64,000 nt of DNA from Ancylobacter mangrovi (GCF_024752355.1 NZ_JANTHZ010000014.1:90373-154372), one strand, 5' to 3'. Numbered from the stretch's first letter, positions 18,018 through 27,355 are shown. Notes: generated by a model not told the origin, from the sequence alone. Translations and numbers: made by a program.

Positions 18018-18725
18018 CTAGGCCGGCAGGACGACCACCTTGGTGTTGACCGGCGTGCGGTCGTACAGGTCGATCATGTCCTGGCTCAGCAGCCCGACGC
18101 AGCCGCTGGTGATACCGGAGCCAATCGTCTCGGGGATGCTGGTGGCGTAGATCGTGTACAGCGTGTAGGTGCCGTTCTGGTAGAGATAGAGCGTGCGGGC
18201 GCCGAGCGGGTTGTCGAGGCCGCCCGGCATGCCGCCGGCGTACTTCGCCGCCTCGGGCTGGCGCTGGATCATCTCCTTGGGCGGCGTCCAGATCGCCCAT
18301 TCCCCCTTGCGCCCGACATAGGCGTCGCCGCTCCACAGGAAGCCCTGGCGGCCGACATTGGCGCCGTAGCGCGTGGCCGAGTTTTCGCCGTCGACGCGGT
18401 AGACGTAGTAGTTGGAGGGGTCGACGATGATCGTGCCGGGCTCTTCCTTGGTCTCGTACTGCACGGTCCGCCGGTAGTACTTCGGATTGACCTTGCTGAC
18501 GTCGACCGCGGGGATCGGGAACTTCTCGTCCGGCACCGGCCCGTAGACCTTCTGCGCCTCGGCGAGGGTCATGCCGCCGGACGCGCAGCCGGCGAGCCCC
18601 AGCGCGCCGAGGCTGACGGCCGAGCCGACAAGAAACGACCGGCGGCTGAAAGCGCCTGCCGGGCGTCCGAACGGGGTAAACTCGCCGAGCCCGCGGGCAT
18701 CGGCATTCCCGCCGTCAATACTCAT
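18018..18725 (-). CDS. L,D-transpeptidase-like YkuD/ErfK protein, lipoprotein-type signal
   Basis: 235 residues. The N-terminus has RRSFLVGSAVSLGALGLAGC, which combines a twin-arginine-like start with a lipobox (LAGC). The YkuD domain follows, with the catalytic-site segment GITSGCVGLLSQD; C209 is the presumed nucleophile. In well-studied L,D-transpeptidases this segment is SHGCxR and has an upstream His; here the His and Arg are replaced by Ser/Thr and Gly, although the Cys and fold-defining glycines remain. A role in peptidoglycan cross-linking or in attaching proteins to peptidoglycan is likely but not certain. ATG at 18725 avoids a long unlikely Arg-rich extension. Confidence 0.82.
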   Translation of the reverse strand: MSIDGGNADARGLGEFTPFGRPAGAFSRRSFLVGSAVSLGALGLAGCASGGMTLAEAQKVYGPVPDEKFPIPAVDVSKVNPKYYRRTVQYETKEEPGTIIVDPSNYYVYRVDGENSATRYGANVGRQGFLWSGDAYVGRKGEWAIWTPPKEMIQRQPEAAKYAGGMPGGLDNPLGARTLYLYQNGTYTLYTIYATSIPETIGSGITSGCVGLLSQDMIDLYDRTPVNTKVVVLPA

Positions 18726-19388
18726 GATCCTGAACTTCCCCACTATCCCACTGGCCAGCGGGCGCGACCCGCCGGGCATCCTTCGGCGCCGGAGACTGCC
18801 GATGCACATTCGTACTGACAGGCTCGGCCTTTGGCTGAGCCGGGTTCGGCGTGCGTCGCGGCCGGCAAGGATCGGTATTCCTAGCCAGCATCATGGCGAA
18901 GATGCGTCCTGCGGTGGCGGAATTGGCCGGATTTTCGCTCCGCTTGGCATGTTCCGGGCCTGAGAGGCAACGCGAAGGGCTTTCCGGCTCCAGCCCTCGG
19001 CCGCCTTCACGGTGATCGTCAATGCGTTGCGGTATCGAGGCCAGGGCGATCGGCGGGTCCTGCTGACGCCGGCCGGGAACGCGCCGGTGCTTCGGTCATG
19101 AAAGAAGTCATCCGGCACTGGCGCCGATGGTCTTTCGATACCTAGGATCTGGCAATACTGAGAGCATGCCAGGTCCTCGCGGCGGTCGACCTGCGGTGCA
19201 ACAAATCGCCGATCGGCGGCCGGTTGCGGATGCTTCAACATCAATTGGACTTGTCTTTACGTCATCCTCGCCCGATGCTGCGGCCGGCGAAAACGCCAGA
19301 GTTCCGTTCATTGATGGAATTCGATTTAAACTCGTCGCGATGTCGAAGAATTACTTGAGGCATCGCGAACGTGTTGAGGGAGGCGAAA
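18726..19388. other. 663-base intergenic region
   Basis: This lies between the divergent YkuD-like gene and the sulfatase gene. The part near 19100-19390 is less GC-rich than its surroundings and presumably holds the sulfatase promoter. A GCGATG...CATCGC inverted pair lies about 30-50 bases upstream of the sulfatase start. I see no convincing gene, tRNA or mobile element. Confidence 0.5.
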
Positions 19389-20966
19389 ATGCGTATTCGA
19401 GGGCTACTGGGCGCCGTCATGTTCGCAGCGACCACATCCCTGACGGCCATAACCCCAGCAAAATCGCAGCAGCCACCGGACAAGCCAAATATCCTCGTCA
19501 TCTTTGGCGACGATATCGGCCAGACAAACCTGTCGACCTACAGCTTCGGCCTGATGGGATACCGGACGCCCAATATCGACCGGATCGCCGACGAGGGCCT
19601 CAAGTTCACCGATTACTACGCCGAGCAGAGCTGCACCGCCGGCCGGTCGACCTTCATCACCGGCCAGTCGACCCTGCGGACCGGGCTTTCCAAGGTCGGC
19701 CTGCCCGGCGCGGATGTCGGGCTTCAGGCCAGCGACGTGACGATGGCCTCCGCCCTGAAGGACCTCGGCTACGCCACGGGGCAGTTCGGCAAGAACCATC
19801 TCGGCGACCGCGACGAGTTCCTGCCCACCGCCCACGGGTTCGACGAGTTCTTCGGCAATCTCTATCACCTCAATGCCGAGGAGGAGCCCGAGAACTTCAA
19901 CTACCCGCAGGACCCGGAATTCCGGAAGAAGTTCGGGCCGCGCGGCGTGCTCCATTCCTATGCCGACGGCAGGATCGAGGACACCGGTCCCCTGACGCGC
20001 AAGCGCATGGAGACAGTCGACGACGAGACCTCGGGGGCGGCCATCGACTTCATCGACCGCCAGGCCAAGGCCGGCAAGCCGTTCTTCGTCTGGATGAACA
20101 CGACGCGGATGCATTTCCGCACCCATGTGCGGCCGGAGCATCGCAGCAAGCCGGGCCTGACCGCGCTCACCGAATATGCGGACGGGATGATCGAGACCGA
20201 CAAGGTGATCGGCACCATCCTCGACAAGATCGACCAGCTTAACCTCGCCGACAACACCATCGTCATCTACACGACCGACAACGGCCCCCACCAGAATTCA
20301 TGGCCGGATGCCGGCACCACGCCGTTCCGCAGCGAGAAGAACACCAACTGGGAAGGCGCCTTCCGGGTGCCGGCGATGATCCGCTGGCCGGGGCACATCA
20401 AGCCCGGCTCGGTCGCCAACGGCATCTTCTCCGGCCTCGACTGGTTCCCGACCCTCATGGCCGCCGCGGGCGAGCCCGACATCAAGGAAAAGCTGCTTCA
20501 GGGGACGACCATCGGCGGCAAGCAGTACAAGAACCATCTCGATGGCTACAACCAGCTCGACTATCTGACCGGCAAGACCGACACGAGCGCCCGCAAGGAG
20601 TTCATCTACTTCAACGATGACGGGCAGGTCGTGGCGATGCGCTACGAGAACTGGAAGCTCGTGTTCTCCGAGCAGCGCGCGACCGGCACGCTGCGGATCT
20701 GGGCGGAGCCCTTCACGCAGCTTCGCGTGCCCAAGATCTTCGACCTGCGCTCCGACCCCTATGAGCGGGCCGACCTCACATCCAACACCTATTACGACTG
20801 GATGCTGGACCGCGCCTATCTCCTCGTCCCGGCGCAGGTGGCGGTCGGCAAGTTCCTCGAGACGTTCAAGGAGTATCCGCCGGCCCAACGGGCGGCGAGC
20901 TTCTCGATCGACCAGATCCAGCAGCGCCTCGAACAGCAGTTCGAAAACGCGGGCGGCGGCCAGTAG
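19389..20966 (+). CDS. Secreted arylsulfatase (Cys-type)
   Basis: 525 residues with a Sec signal peptide (cleavage near PAKS, about residue 26). D41-D42 in VIFGDDIG are calcium ligands. The sulfatase signature is CTAGRSTFITG, with C82 as the residue converted to formylglycine and R86 completing CxAxR. TTDNGPHQNSWPDAG carries the second calcium-binding Asp-Asn pair. It should hydrolyse sulfate esters in the periplasm. No formylglycine-generating enzyme or anSME is in the window, so maturation must come from elsewhere. Start ATG at 19389 has GGGAGG upstream. The MoxR/Bat operon starts 171 bases downstream on the same strand. Confidence 0.92.
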   Translation: MRIRGLLGAVMFAATTSLTAITPAKSQQPPDKPNILVIFGDDIGQTNLSTYSFGLMGYRTPNIDRIADEGLKFTDYYAEQSCTAGRSTFITGQSTLRTGLSKVGLPGADVGLQASDVTMASALKDLGYATGQFGKNHLGDRDEFLPTAHGFDEFFGNLYHLNAEEEPENFNYPQDPEFRKKFGPRGVLHSYADGRIEDTGPLTRKRMETVDDETSGAAIDFIDRQAKAGKPFFVWMNTTRMHFRTHVRPEHRSKPGLTALTEYADGMIETDKVIGTILDKIDQLNLADNTIVIYTTDNGPHQNSWPDAGTTPFRSEKNTNWEGAFRVPAMIRWPGHIKPGSVANGIFSGLDWFPTLMAAAGEPDIKEKLLQGTTIGGKQYKNHLDGYNQLDYLTGKTDTSARKEFIYFNDDGQVVAMRYENWKLVFSEQRATGTLRIWAEPFTQLRVPKIFDLRSDPYERADLTSNTYYDWMLDRAYLLVPAQVAVGKFLETFKEYPPAQRAASFSIDQIQQRLEQQFENAGGGQ

Positions 20967-21137
20967 CGCCCGCGACCTCGCAGAGGCGGTGTCCCGGCGT
21001 GGTGAGCGCGCCGGGACACCGTCCAGCTCCCCGAGCGGGAAGGGCGGGGGCCATGAGTGGCCCCGGGCTTCTTCACCTCTCATGGGTCGAGTGGCCGGCG
21101 CGTGGACCGGCGGAAAAATCGTTTGAGGCGGGTCGAC

Positions 21138-22109
21138 ATGGCGGCGATTGATGCCGTTCGCGAGATACAGCAGCGCGTGAATGCCTCGATCATCGGGCAG
21201 GAACGCGTGGTCGAGCGGCTGCTGATCGCATTGCTCTCCAATGGCAACGTGCTGCTGGAAGGACTGCCGGGCCTCGCCAAGACCCGCGCCATCAAGAGCC
21301 TGTCGCAGGCGCTGGAGAGCGAATTCAGCCGCATCCAGTTCACCCCGGACCTGCTGCCCTCGGACGTCACCGGCGGCGAGATCTACCGCGCCGAGGGGGC
21401 GGAAGGGGGAAGCTTCGAGTTCCGCAAGGGGCCGATCTTCGGCAATCTCGTCCTCGCCGACGAGATCAATCGTGCCCCGGCCAAGGTCCAGTCCGCGCTG
21501 CTGGAAGCGATGGAGGAGCGGCAGGTCACGGTCTCGGGCACCCGTTATCGCCTGCCCGAACTCTTCATGGTGCTGGCGACCCAGAACCCCATCGAGCAGG
21601 AGGGGACCTATCCGCTGCCCGAGGCGCAGATGGATCGTTTCCTCATGCACGTCACCATCGGCTATCCCAGCGACGCGGACGAGGCGAAGGTGATGCGCCT
21701 GGTACGCGCCGAGCGGATGGGGAGCGGCGAGGAGCCGCCGCCGAAGATTCCCCAGAGCGTGATTTTCGACGCTCGCCGCGAGATCGACGCGATGACGATG
21801 GTCGAGGCGGTGGAGACCTACATCGTCGCGCTGGTGGCCGCGACGCGGCGGCCGGCCAAATTCGGCGATCAGCTCAAGGACTGGATCGGCATCGGCGCGA
21901 GCCCGCGCGGCACCTTGGCGCTCGACCGCGCCGCGCGCGCCTTCGCCTGGCTGCAGGGCCGCGACTACGTGAGCCCCGAGGACGTCCAGAACGTCGCCCA
22001 TGACTGCCTGCGCCACCGCGTCTCGCTGACCTATGAGGCGACGGCGGACGGCAAGACGGCCGACGACGTCATCGACGAACTGATCCGCCAGGTGGCGGTC
22101 GCGGTCTAG
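21138..22109 (+). CDS. MoxR-family AAA+ ATPase
   Basis: 323 residues. Walker A is EGLPGLAKT and Walker B is LVLADEINRAPAK, followed by EAMEERQVTV and the sensor-1 stretch LATQNPIEQEGTYPLPEAQ that defines MoxR ATPases. These enzymes act with VWA-domain partners as chaperones that insert metals or remodel complexes. It leads a seven-gene operon that includes two VWA proteins. ATG at 21138 is preferred (GAGGCGGG upstream); the frame is open further upstream but encodes nothing family-like. Confidence 0.93.
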   Translation: MAAIDAVREIQQRVNASIIGQERVVERLLIALLSNGNVLLEGLPGLAKTRAIKSLSQALESEFSRIQFTPDLLPSDVTGGEIYRAEGAEGGSFEFRKGPIFGNLVLADEINRAPAKVQSALLEAMEERQVTVSGTRYRLPELFMVLATQNPIEQEGTYPLPEAQMDRFLMHVTIGYPSDADEAKVMRLVRAERMGSGEEPPPKIPQSVIFDARREIDAMTMVEAVETYIVALVAATRRPAKFGDQLKDWIGIGASPRGTLALDRAARAFAWLQGRDYVSPEDVQNVAHDCLRHRVSLTYEATADGKTADDVIDELIRQVAVAV

Positions 22110-22119
22110 GCGGGTGGCC

Positions 22120-23094
22120 ATGGCTCGCAATTCCCCTCCCGAAGCCCGCGCCCACATCACGCTCGACGATCTGCTGCGGCTCGATCACCGTGCCAAGGGC
22201 TTCAGCTTCCTGCCGAAGCAGCCGGTCCACTCCCTGCTCGCCGGCCGCCACGCGTCGCGGCTGCGCGGGCGCGGCCTCGAATTCGAGGAACTGCGCCACT
22301 ACTACGAGGGCGACGACGTGCGCGCCATCGACTGGCGCGCCACGGCCCGCCTCGGCGAGACGCAGCTTCGCGTCTATGGCGAGGAGCGTGACCGCCCGGT
22401 CCTGCTTCTGGTCGACCAGCGGCTCGGCATGTTCTTCGGCAGCCGGCATGCGATGAAGTCCGTCATCGCGGCGGAGGCAGCGGCGCTGGCGGCGTGGCGC
22501 GTGGTGTCGCTCGGCGACCGGGTCGGCGGGATCGTGTTCTCCGAGAACGGCATGGACGAGATCCGGCCGCGGGCGCGGCGCGCCGCCATCGGGCCGCTGT
22601 TCGAGGCCATCGTCCGGCACAATCGCGCCCTCAGGGCCGACGATCCCCGCCCCTGCGACCCCGGCCTGCTGAACGCCGCCCTCGCCAAGGTGCCGCAATT
22701 GCTGCGCCATGACGGGCTGCTGACGCTGATCACCGACGCCGCGGGTGCGGATGCCGAGACCGTGCGGCTGGTGACGCAGATGATGGCGCATAACGACGTG
22801 CTGATGATCTTCGTGTCCGATCCGCTCGAGGCCAGCCTGCCGGATATCGGCCGGACCGTTCTGGCGGAGGGGCTCCGGCAGATCGAGATCGACAGTTCCG
22901 CGCGCGGGCTTCGCGGCGACTTCGCCGCGACCTTTGCCGAGCGGCGCAACGCCATCGACGGCTTTTCGAAGCGGCGCGCCATTCCGGTGCTGCCGCTGAC
23001 GACCGGGCGGGACACGGCCGACCAATTGCGCGAACTGCTCGGGCGCCGCCTGACCCGGTCCGTATCGGCGGACCATCGCGCGAGGGCCGGGTGA
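22120..23094 (+). CDS. DUF58 domain protein (Bat operon)
   Basis: About 324 residues. The DUF58 core is visible: RGRGLEFEELRHYYEGDDVR, AIDWRATAR, then RPVLLLVDQRLGMFFGS, where a VWA-like fold begins. DUF58 proteins regularly accompany MoxR ATPases and are thought to be their binding partners at the membrane. There is no signal peptide. Start is ATG at 22120 or GTG at 22114. The stop overlaps the next gene by four bases. Confidence 0.92.
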   Translation: MARNSPPEARAHITLDDLLRLDHRAKGFSFLPKQPVHSLLAGRHASRLRGRGLEFEELRHYYEGDDVRAIDWRATARLGETQLRVYGEERDRPVLLLVDQRLGMFFGSRHAMKSVIAAEAAALAAWRVVSLGDRVGGIVFSENGMDEIRPRARRAAIGPLFEAIVRHNRALRADDPRPCDPGLLNAALAKVPQLLRHDGLLTLITDAAGADAETVRLVTQMMAHNDVLMIFVSDPLEASLPDIGRTVLAEGLRQIEIDSSARGLRGDFAATFAERRNAIDGFSKRRAIPVLPLTTGRDTADQLRELLGRRLTRSVSADHRARAG

Positions 23095-23552
23095 TGGACG
23101 ACGCGGCCGATCTCTCCCGCCTCGCGGACATCGTGGTGCCGCCGCCCCCGCCGTGGTGGCCGCCGGCGCCCGGCTGGTGGATCCTGGCCGCCGCGCTGCT
23201 CGCGGCGCTGGCCCTCCTCGCCTTCGCCGCCGCCCGTCGGTGGCGCCGCAACGCCTATCGGCTGCAGGCCCTGGCCGAGATCGACGGGCTGGGGGCGGTG
23301 ACGCACCCGGCGGATGTCGTCGCACTGTCGGCCATCCTGAAGCGCACCGCGCTCGTCGCCTATCCGCGCCCGCAGGTGGCCCCGCTCACCGGACCCGACT
23401 GGGCCGCCTTCCTCGACCGGACGGGCGGTGAGGGCGGCTTCCGCGAAAGGGCGGGCTTTGCCGGCGGTGTCGCGAATGGCGTCGGCGACGACGGGGCCGC
23501 CCTGCTGGCGAGCGCGCGGCGCTGGGTGAAGCGCCACCCGGGAGGGCGATAG
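23091..23552 (+). CDS. DUF4381 domain protein (Bat operon)
   Basis: 153 residues. A Pro/Trp-rich start (VVPPPPPWWPPAPGWW) leads into one transmembrane helix (about residues 27-47), then a soluble part with basic and hydrophobic helices. This is the DUF4381 pattern, a small single-pass protein found between DUF58 and VWA genes in Bat operons. The ATG overlaps the DUF58 stop and the next gene begins two bases downstream. Biochemical role unknown. Confidence 0.88.
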   Translation: MMDDAADLSRLADIVVPPPPPWWPPAPGWWILAAALLAALALLAFAAARRWRRNAYRLQALAEIDGLGAVTHPADVVALSAILKRTALVAYPRPQVAPLTGPDWAAFLDRTGGEGGFRERAGFAGGVANGVGDDGAALLASARRWVKRHPGGR

Positions 23553-23554
23553 CG

Positions 23555-24550
23555 ATGCTGTCCTTCGCCAGCCCATGGTTCGCCCTGCTGCTGCCGGCGC
23601 CCCTGCTGGCCTATTGGCTGCTGCCCGCCTATCAGAGGCGTCGCGCGGCGATACGCGTGCCGTTCTTCGCCGATCTCGCCCGTCTGTCCGGGGCGGAGGT
23701 CCGAGAGGGCGTGAGCATCAGCCGGCGAAGCCTGTTTCGGCTGCTGACCCTTCTCGCCTGCTGGATTCTCACCATCGCCGCGCTGGCGCGCCCGCAATGG
23801 ATATTGCCGCCGATCCACCAGGATCGTCCCGCGCGCGACCTGCTGCTGCTGGTCGACCTTTCGGGCTCGATGGACACGGCGGATTTCACCGACCCGTCCG
23901 GCAACAAGGTGAGCCGGCTCGCCGCGGTGAAGCAGGTGCTCGAGGACTTCCTCGCCCGCCGGCAGGACGACCGCGTCGGTGTCGTGGTGTTCGGCAACTC
24001 GCCCTTCGTGCTGGTCCCGTTCACCGCCGATCTCGGGCTCGCGCGGCAGCTGCTGGGCGAGATGCAGGTCGGCATGGCCGGGCCGCGCACCGTCCTTGGA
24101 GACGCCATCGGCCTCGGCATCAACCAGTTCGCCGCCTCCGCGGCGCCGGCGAAGACCATCATCGCGCTCACCGACGGCAACGACACGGCGAGCCTGGTGC
24201 CTCCGGTGGAGGCGGCGCGGGTGGCGAAGGACAAGGGCATCGTCATTCACACGGTGGCGATCGGCGATCCCGCCGCCACCGGCGAGGAAAAGCTCGACGA
24301 GGGGGCGTTGAAGCAGGTGGCGGAGACGACCGGCGGCGGCTTCTACCGCGCGCTCGACCGGGAGCAGCTCGCGCAGATCTACGCGCAGCTCGACCGCATC
24401 GAGACGCGCAAGGTCGAGACCGTGTCCTTCCAGCCGAGGGTCGAGCTGTTCTGGATGCCGCTGGCGGCGCTCGTGCTGCTTTCCATGCTGGCGCAGGCGA
24501 TGCGTCTGGTGCGCCGGCCACGCCGGCGGGTGGCGGAGGCGGTTCCATGA
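23555..24550 (+). CDS. VWA domain protein, BatA-like
   Basis: 331 residues. Two N-terminal transmembrane helices (about 5-25 and 57-77) precede a VWA domain with an intact MIDAS motif, D101-L-S103-G-S105 in LLLVDLSGSMDTADF, and LTDGNDTAS for the third metal-binding loop. A C-terminal helix (about 300-320) closes the protein. This BatA-like protein should display the VWA domain on the periplasmic face and work with the MoxR ATPase. It is translationally coupled with its neighbours. Confidence 0.92.
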   Translation: MLSFASPWFALLLPAPLLAYWLLPAYQRRRAAIRVPFFADLARLSGAEVREGVSISRRSLFRLLTLLACWILTIAALARPQWILPPIHQDRPARDLLLLVDLSGSMDTADFTDPSGNKVSRLAAVKQVLEDFLARRQDDRVGVVVFGNSPFVLVPFTADLGLARQLLGEMQVGMAGPRTVLGDAIGLGINQFAASAAPAKTIIALTDGNDTASLVPPVEAARVAKDKGIVIHTVAIGDPAATGEEKLDEGALKQVAETTGGGFYRALDREQLAQIYAQLDRIETRKVETVSFQPRVELFWMPLAALVLLSMLAQAMRLVRRPRRRVAEAVP

Positions 24551-25458
24551 TCGAGGCGCTCGCTCCGTTCCACTTCCTGCGGCCCTGGTGGCTCGCGCTG
24601 ATGCTGCCGGCGCTGGGGCTGTGGTGGCTGCAAAGGGGAGAAGTGGACACGACGGCGCGCTGGCGCAGGGAGATCGCTCCCGAGCTATTGCGGCATCTCA
24701 CCGTGGGCGGGGACCGGCGCGGATGGCTGAGCCCGGAGAGCCTTTTTCTGGCCGGCTGGATCGTCGGCATCGTCGCCGTGGCGGGGCCGACATGGCGGCA
24801 GATGCCGTCCCCCTTCGCGCAGGCGGCGCGGCCGGCGATGTTGGTGCTCGAGGTTCGGCCTTCCATGATGGAGCGCGACCTCGCGCCCACCCGCCTCGAC
24901 CGGGCGCGCCAGAAGATGGCGGACCTGCTCAAGCTGCGCGAAGGAGCGCCCAGCGGTCTGGTCGCCTATGCCGGCTCGGCGCATCTGGTGCTGCCTCCGA
25001 CACCGGACGCTTCCGTGGTGCTGTCCATGGCCGGGGCGCTGGCGCCGGAGCTGATGCCGCGCCAGGGCGACGCGCTCGCCGATGCGGTGAAGCTGGCGGC
25101 CGATACGCTGGCGAAAGGCGGGCAGGGCGGCTCGATCGTGGTGTTCGCGGATTCCGCGCCGGCGCTTCAGGATATGGACTCCTTAGCGCCGGTGACCCTG
25201 TTCGCCATCGTCTCGCCGGATCGCGCCGATCGCGAGCCCTCGCTCGAGGCTGCCGCCGGGGCGCTGCACGGCGATGTCGTCGCGCTGACCCTCGACGACG
25301 CGGACGCCACACGCATCGCCCGCCGTCTCGCCACCGCAGGGCCGCCTCCGCCCGCGCCGGGCGAGGAGGCGCGCTGGGTGGATGCGGGCTACTGGCTGAC
25401 GCCGCTGCTCGCTTTGCTGGTGCTCGCCTGGTTCCGGCGCGGATGGGTGCTCGCATGA
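24547..25458 (+). CDS. VWA domain protein, BatB-like, degenerate MIDAS
   Basis: 303 residues with the same architecture as the preceding protein: N-terminal transmembrane segments, a VWA-type domain and a C-terminal helix (WLTPLLALLVLAW). The MIDAS position reads E102-V-R-P-S106 (MLVLEVRPSMMERD) rather than DxSxS, so normal metal-dependent ligand binding is probably lost. It overlaps the BatA-like stop (ATGA) and the next start. It is likely a structural partner of BatA. Confidence 0.88.
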   Translation: MIEALAPFHFLRPWWLALMLPALGLWWLQRGEVDTTARWRREIAPELLRHLTVGGDRRGWLSPESLFLAGWIVGIVAVAGPTWRQMPSPFAQAARPAMLVLEVRPSMMERDLAPTRLDRARQKMADLLKLREGAPSGLVAYAGSAHLVLPPTPDASVVLSMAGALAPELMPRQGDALADAVKLAADTLAKGGQGGSIVVFADSAPALQDMDSLAPVTLFAIVSPDRADREPSLEAAAGALHGDVVALTLDDADATRIARRLATAGPPPPAPGEEARWVDAGYWLTPLLALLVLAWFRRGWVLA

Positions 25459-26081
25459 GGATGGGACGCGCCTTTGCCCTGCTTGGCCTCGCCCTCGTTC
25501 TGGGGCTCGCTGTCGGTGCGTGGAGCGTGGGATGGGCGAACCTCTGGGCCAGCCCCAACCAGCGCGGCCGCTACCTGTTCGAACGCGGCCGCCCGGCCGA
25601 GGCGGCGGAGCGGTTCCGCGATCCGCTGTGGCGCGGCGTGGCCTATTTCCGCGCCGGCGACTTCAAGGCGGCGGAGGCGGCCTTCGCCGGCGTCGATACG
25701 CCCGAGGCGGCGTTCGATCAGGGCAATGCGCTCGTCATGCTCGGCAAATATGACGAGGCGGCCGCGCGCTACGGCCACGCGCTGGAATTGAGGTCGGGCT
25801 GGGTCGAGGCCGAAGCGAACCAGCGCATCGCGCAACTACGCGCGGAGCGGCTGAAGGCACCCGGCGCCGATGCCGGCGACCAGCGCGAGGGAGCCGACGA
25901 GATCGTCTACGACAAGGATGCGGAAAATCCGCGCGGCGAGGAGACGCAGAGCATGGGCGCGCCGATGGACGACGCGGCGATACGCGCGCTCTGGCTGAAG
26001 CGGGTGCAGACCAGGCCCGCCAATTTTCTGCGGGCACGCTTCGCCTATCAGCTCGAGGCGCAGCCCGGCACCGGGCAATGA
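25455..26081 (+). CDS. TPR protein, BatC-like
   Basis: 208 residues. One N-terminal transmembrane segment or signal anchor (about 6-28) is followed by tetratricopeptide-like repeats (GRYLFERGRPAEAAERF, AYFRAGDFKAAEAAFA, AMLGKYDEAAARYGHALEL-type units) and a charged C-terminal tail. BatC-type TPR proteins occur in Bat operons and are thought to scaffold the periplasmic complex. The start overlaps the previous stop and the stop overlaps the BatD frame. Confidence 0.86.
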   Translation: MRMGRAFALLGLALVLGLAVGAWSVGWANLWASPNQRGRYLFERGRPAEAAERFRDPLWRGVAYFRAGDFKAAEAAFAGVDTPEAAFDQGNALVMLGKYDEAAARYGHALELRSGWVEAEANQRIAQLRAERLKAPGADAGDQREGADEIVYDKDAENPRGEETQSMGAPMDDAAIRALWLKRVQTRPANFLRARFAYQLEAQPGTGQ

Positions 26082-26104
26082 GGCGAGGCGATGATGGCGA
26101 GGCG

Positions 26105-27355
26105 ATGATGGCTTGGCTCGCGACGCTTCTGTTCCTGCTGGCTTGCGGGCCTCTTGCCGCGCAGGAAGCCCTGCCAGCGGCCACACCCCCGCCCGCCGTC
26201 GTCGTGCGCCAGAGCGTCGAGCCCGCCTCCGGTGCGGTTATCGGCCAGCATGTCGTCCTTCATGTCGACGTGCTGTTTCGTGGCGAGATGCCGCGACCGC
26301 CGCGCGTCGGCATGCCCGATGTGCCGGGCCTGCAGATCATCCGCTTCGAGACGCAGGGCACGACCATGCGCGACAGCCTCGACGGCGAGACCTATGTCGG
26401 CCAGCGTTTCGAATTCGCGCTCTACCCGCGGCGCGGCGGCACGTTCGACATTCCCCCGGCGTCGGTGACGCTGTTCGACCGCGCAGGTGACGTCTCGGGA
26501 GACATCGAGGGATCAACGGTCCGACTGTCCGTCGTGGTGCCGCCGGGTGTCGATCCGTCCGGGCCGGTCGTCGCCACGCGGCGATTGTCGCTGAATCAGC
26601 AATGGTCCGACCCGCCGGCCGGCCGCTTCCAGGCGGGCGACGCCATTGTGCGCACCATCACCCGCAGCGCCGAGGACGTGCCGGGCCTCGCCCTGCGCGA
26701 CCTCGAAACCGCGGCGCCGGAGGGCGTGCGGGTCTATGCCGACCCGCCCGATATCCAGGACACCAGCAATCGCGGCGTCGTCACCGGGCACAGGACCGAC
26801 CGCATCACCTATGTGTTCCAGCGCGGCGGCGGTTTCGACCTGCCTTCGGTGGAGCAGCCCTGGTGGAACCTCGCGGCCGGTCGCCTCGAGACCGCTGTGG
26901 CCGAGGGCGTCGCGATCCGCGTCGCCGGCGCTGTGCCTGCCGCGCCGGAAGGCGGGATGAGGACGTCCCCCGTGCTCCTCGGCATCGGTGTGGCGATTCT
27001 CGCCGCGCTCGGCCTCGGAATGCTGCTGGCGATCCGCTGGCTGCGCACCCGCCAGCGCGATCCCGAACGAGCCTCCTATGCGGCGCTTGAGAAGGCCTGC
27101 GTGCAGGGCAACGCCGCCGAGATCTATCGCTGCTTTTCCGCATGGATGCGGCTGCTGCCCGCGGACCGGCAGGGCGAGGCGATCCGCGCGGCGGGCCCGC
27201 TGCTTGGCGCGCTGTTCGCCGGCGCCGCGTGGGCGCGCGGCGACGCGACCCGTCTCCTCGCCAGCCTCGCACCGCTCCGCCGCCGGCGGGCCGATGCCGA
27301 CCGGCGCACCTTTCTGCCGCCACTCAACCCGCGACCGGCCGATCCGCCTGGGTGA
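26105..27355 (+). CDS. BatD-like membrane protein
   Basis: About 416 residues from ATG 26105, which begins a good signal peptide (MMAWLATLLFLLACGPLAAQ); an in-frame ATG at 26078 overlaps the upstream stop and is an alternative. The long periplasmic beta-rich part has the BatD (oxygen tolerance) pattern, including VGQRFEFALYPRRGG and ITYVFQRGGGFDLP. A transmembrane helix at about 285-307 (VLLGIGVAILAALGLGMLLA) is followed by a cytoplasmic tail. It is the last gene of the MoxR/Bat operon and converges on an outer-membrane-protein gene 28 bases away. Confidence 0.87.
   Translation: MMAWLATLLFLLACGPLAAQEALPAATPPPAVVVRQSVEPASGAVIGQHVVLHVDVLFRGEMPRPPRVGMPDVPGLQIIRFETQGTTMRDSLDGETYVGQRFEFALYPRRGGTFDIPPASVTLFDRAGDVSGDIEGSTVRLSVVVPPGVDPSGPVVATRRLSLNQQWSDPPAGRFQAGDAIVRTITRSAEDVPGLALRDLETAAPEGVRVYADPPDIQDTSNRGVVTGHRTDRITYVFQRGGGFDLPSVEQPWWNLAAGRLETAVAEGVAIRVAGAVPAAPEGGMRTSPVLLGIGVAILAALGLGMLLAIRWLRTRQRDPERASYAALEKACVQGNAAEIYRCFSAWMRLLPADRQGEAIRAAGPLLGALFAGAAWARGDATRLLASLAPLRRRRADADRRTFLPPLNPRPADPPG

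Noticed and set aside
18810..19370. Short open frames between the YkuD-like and sulfatase genes
   Set aside because: There is no homology-like pattern, and the frames overlap each other on both strands.
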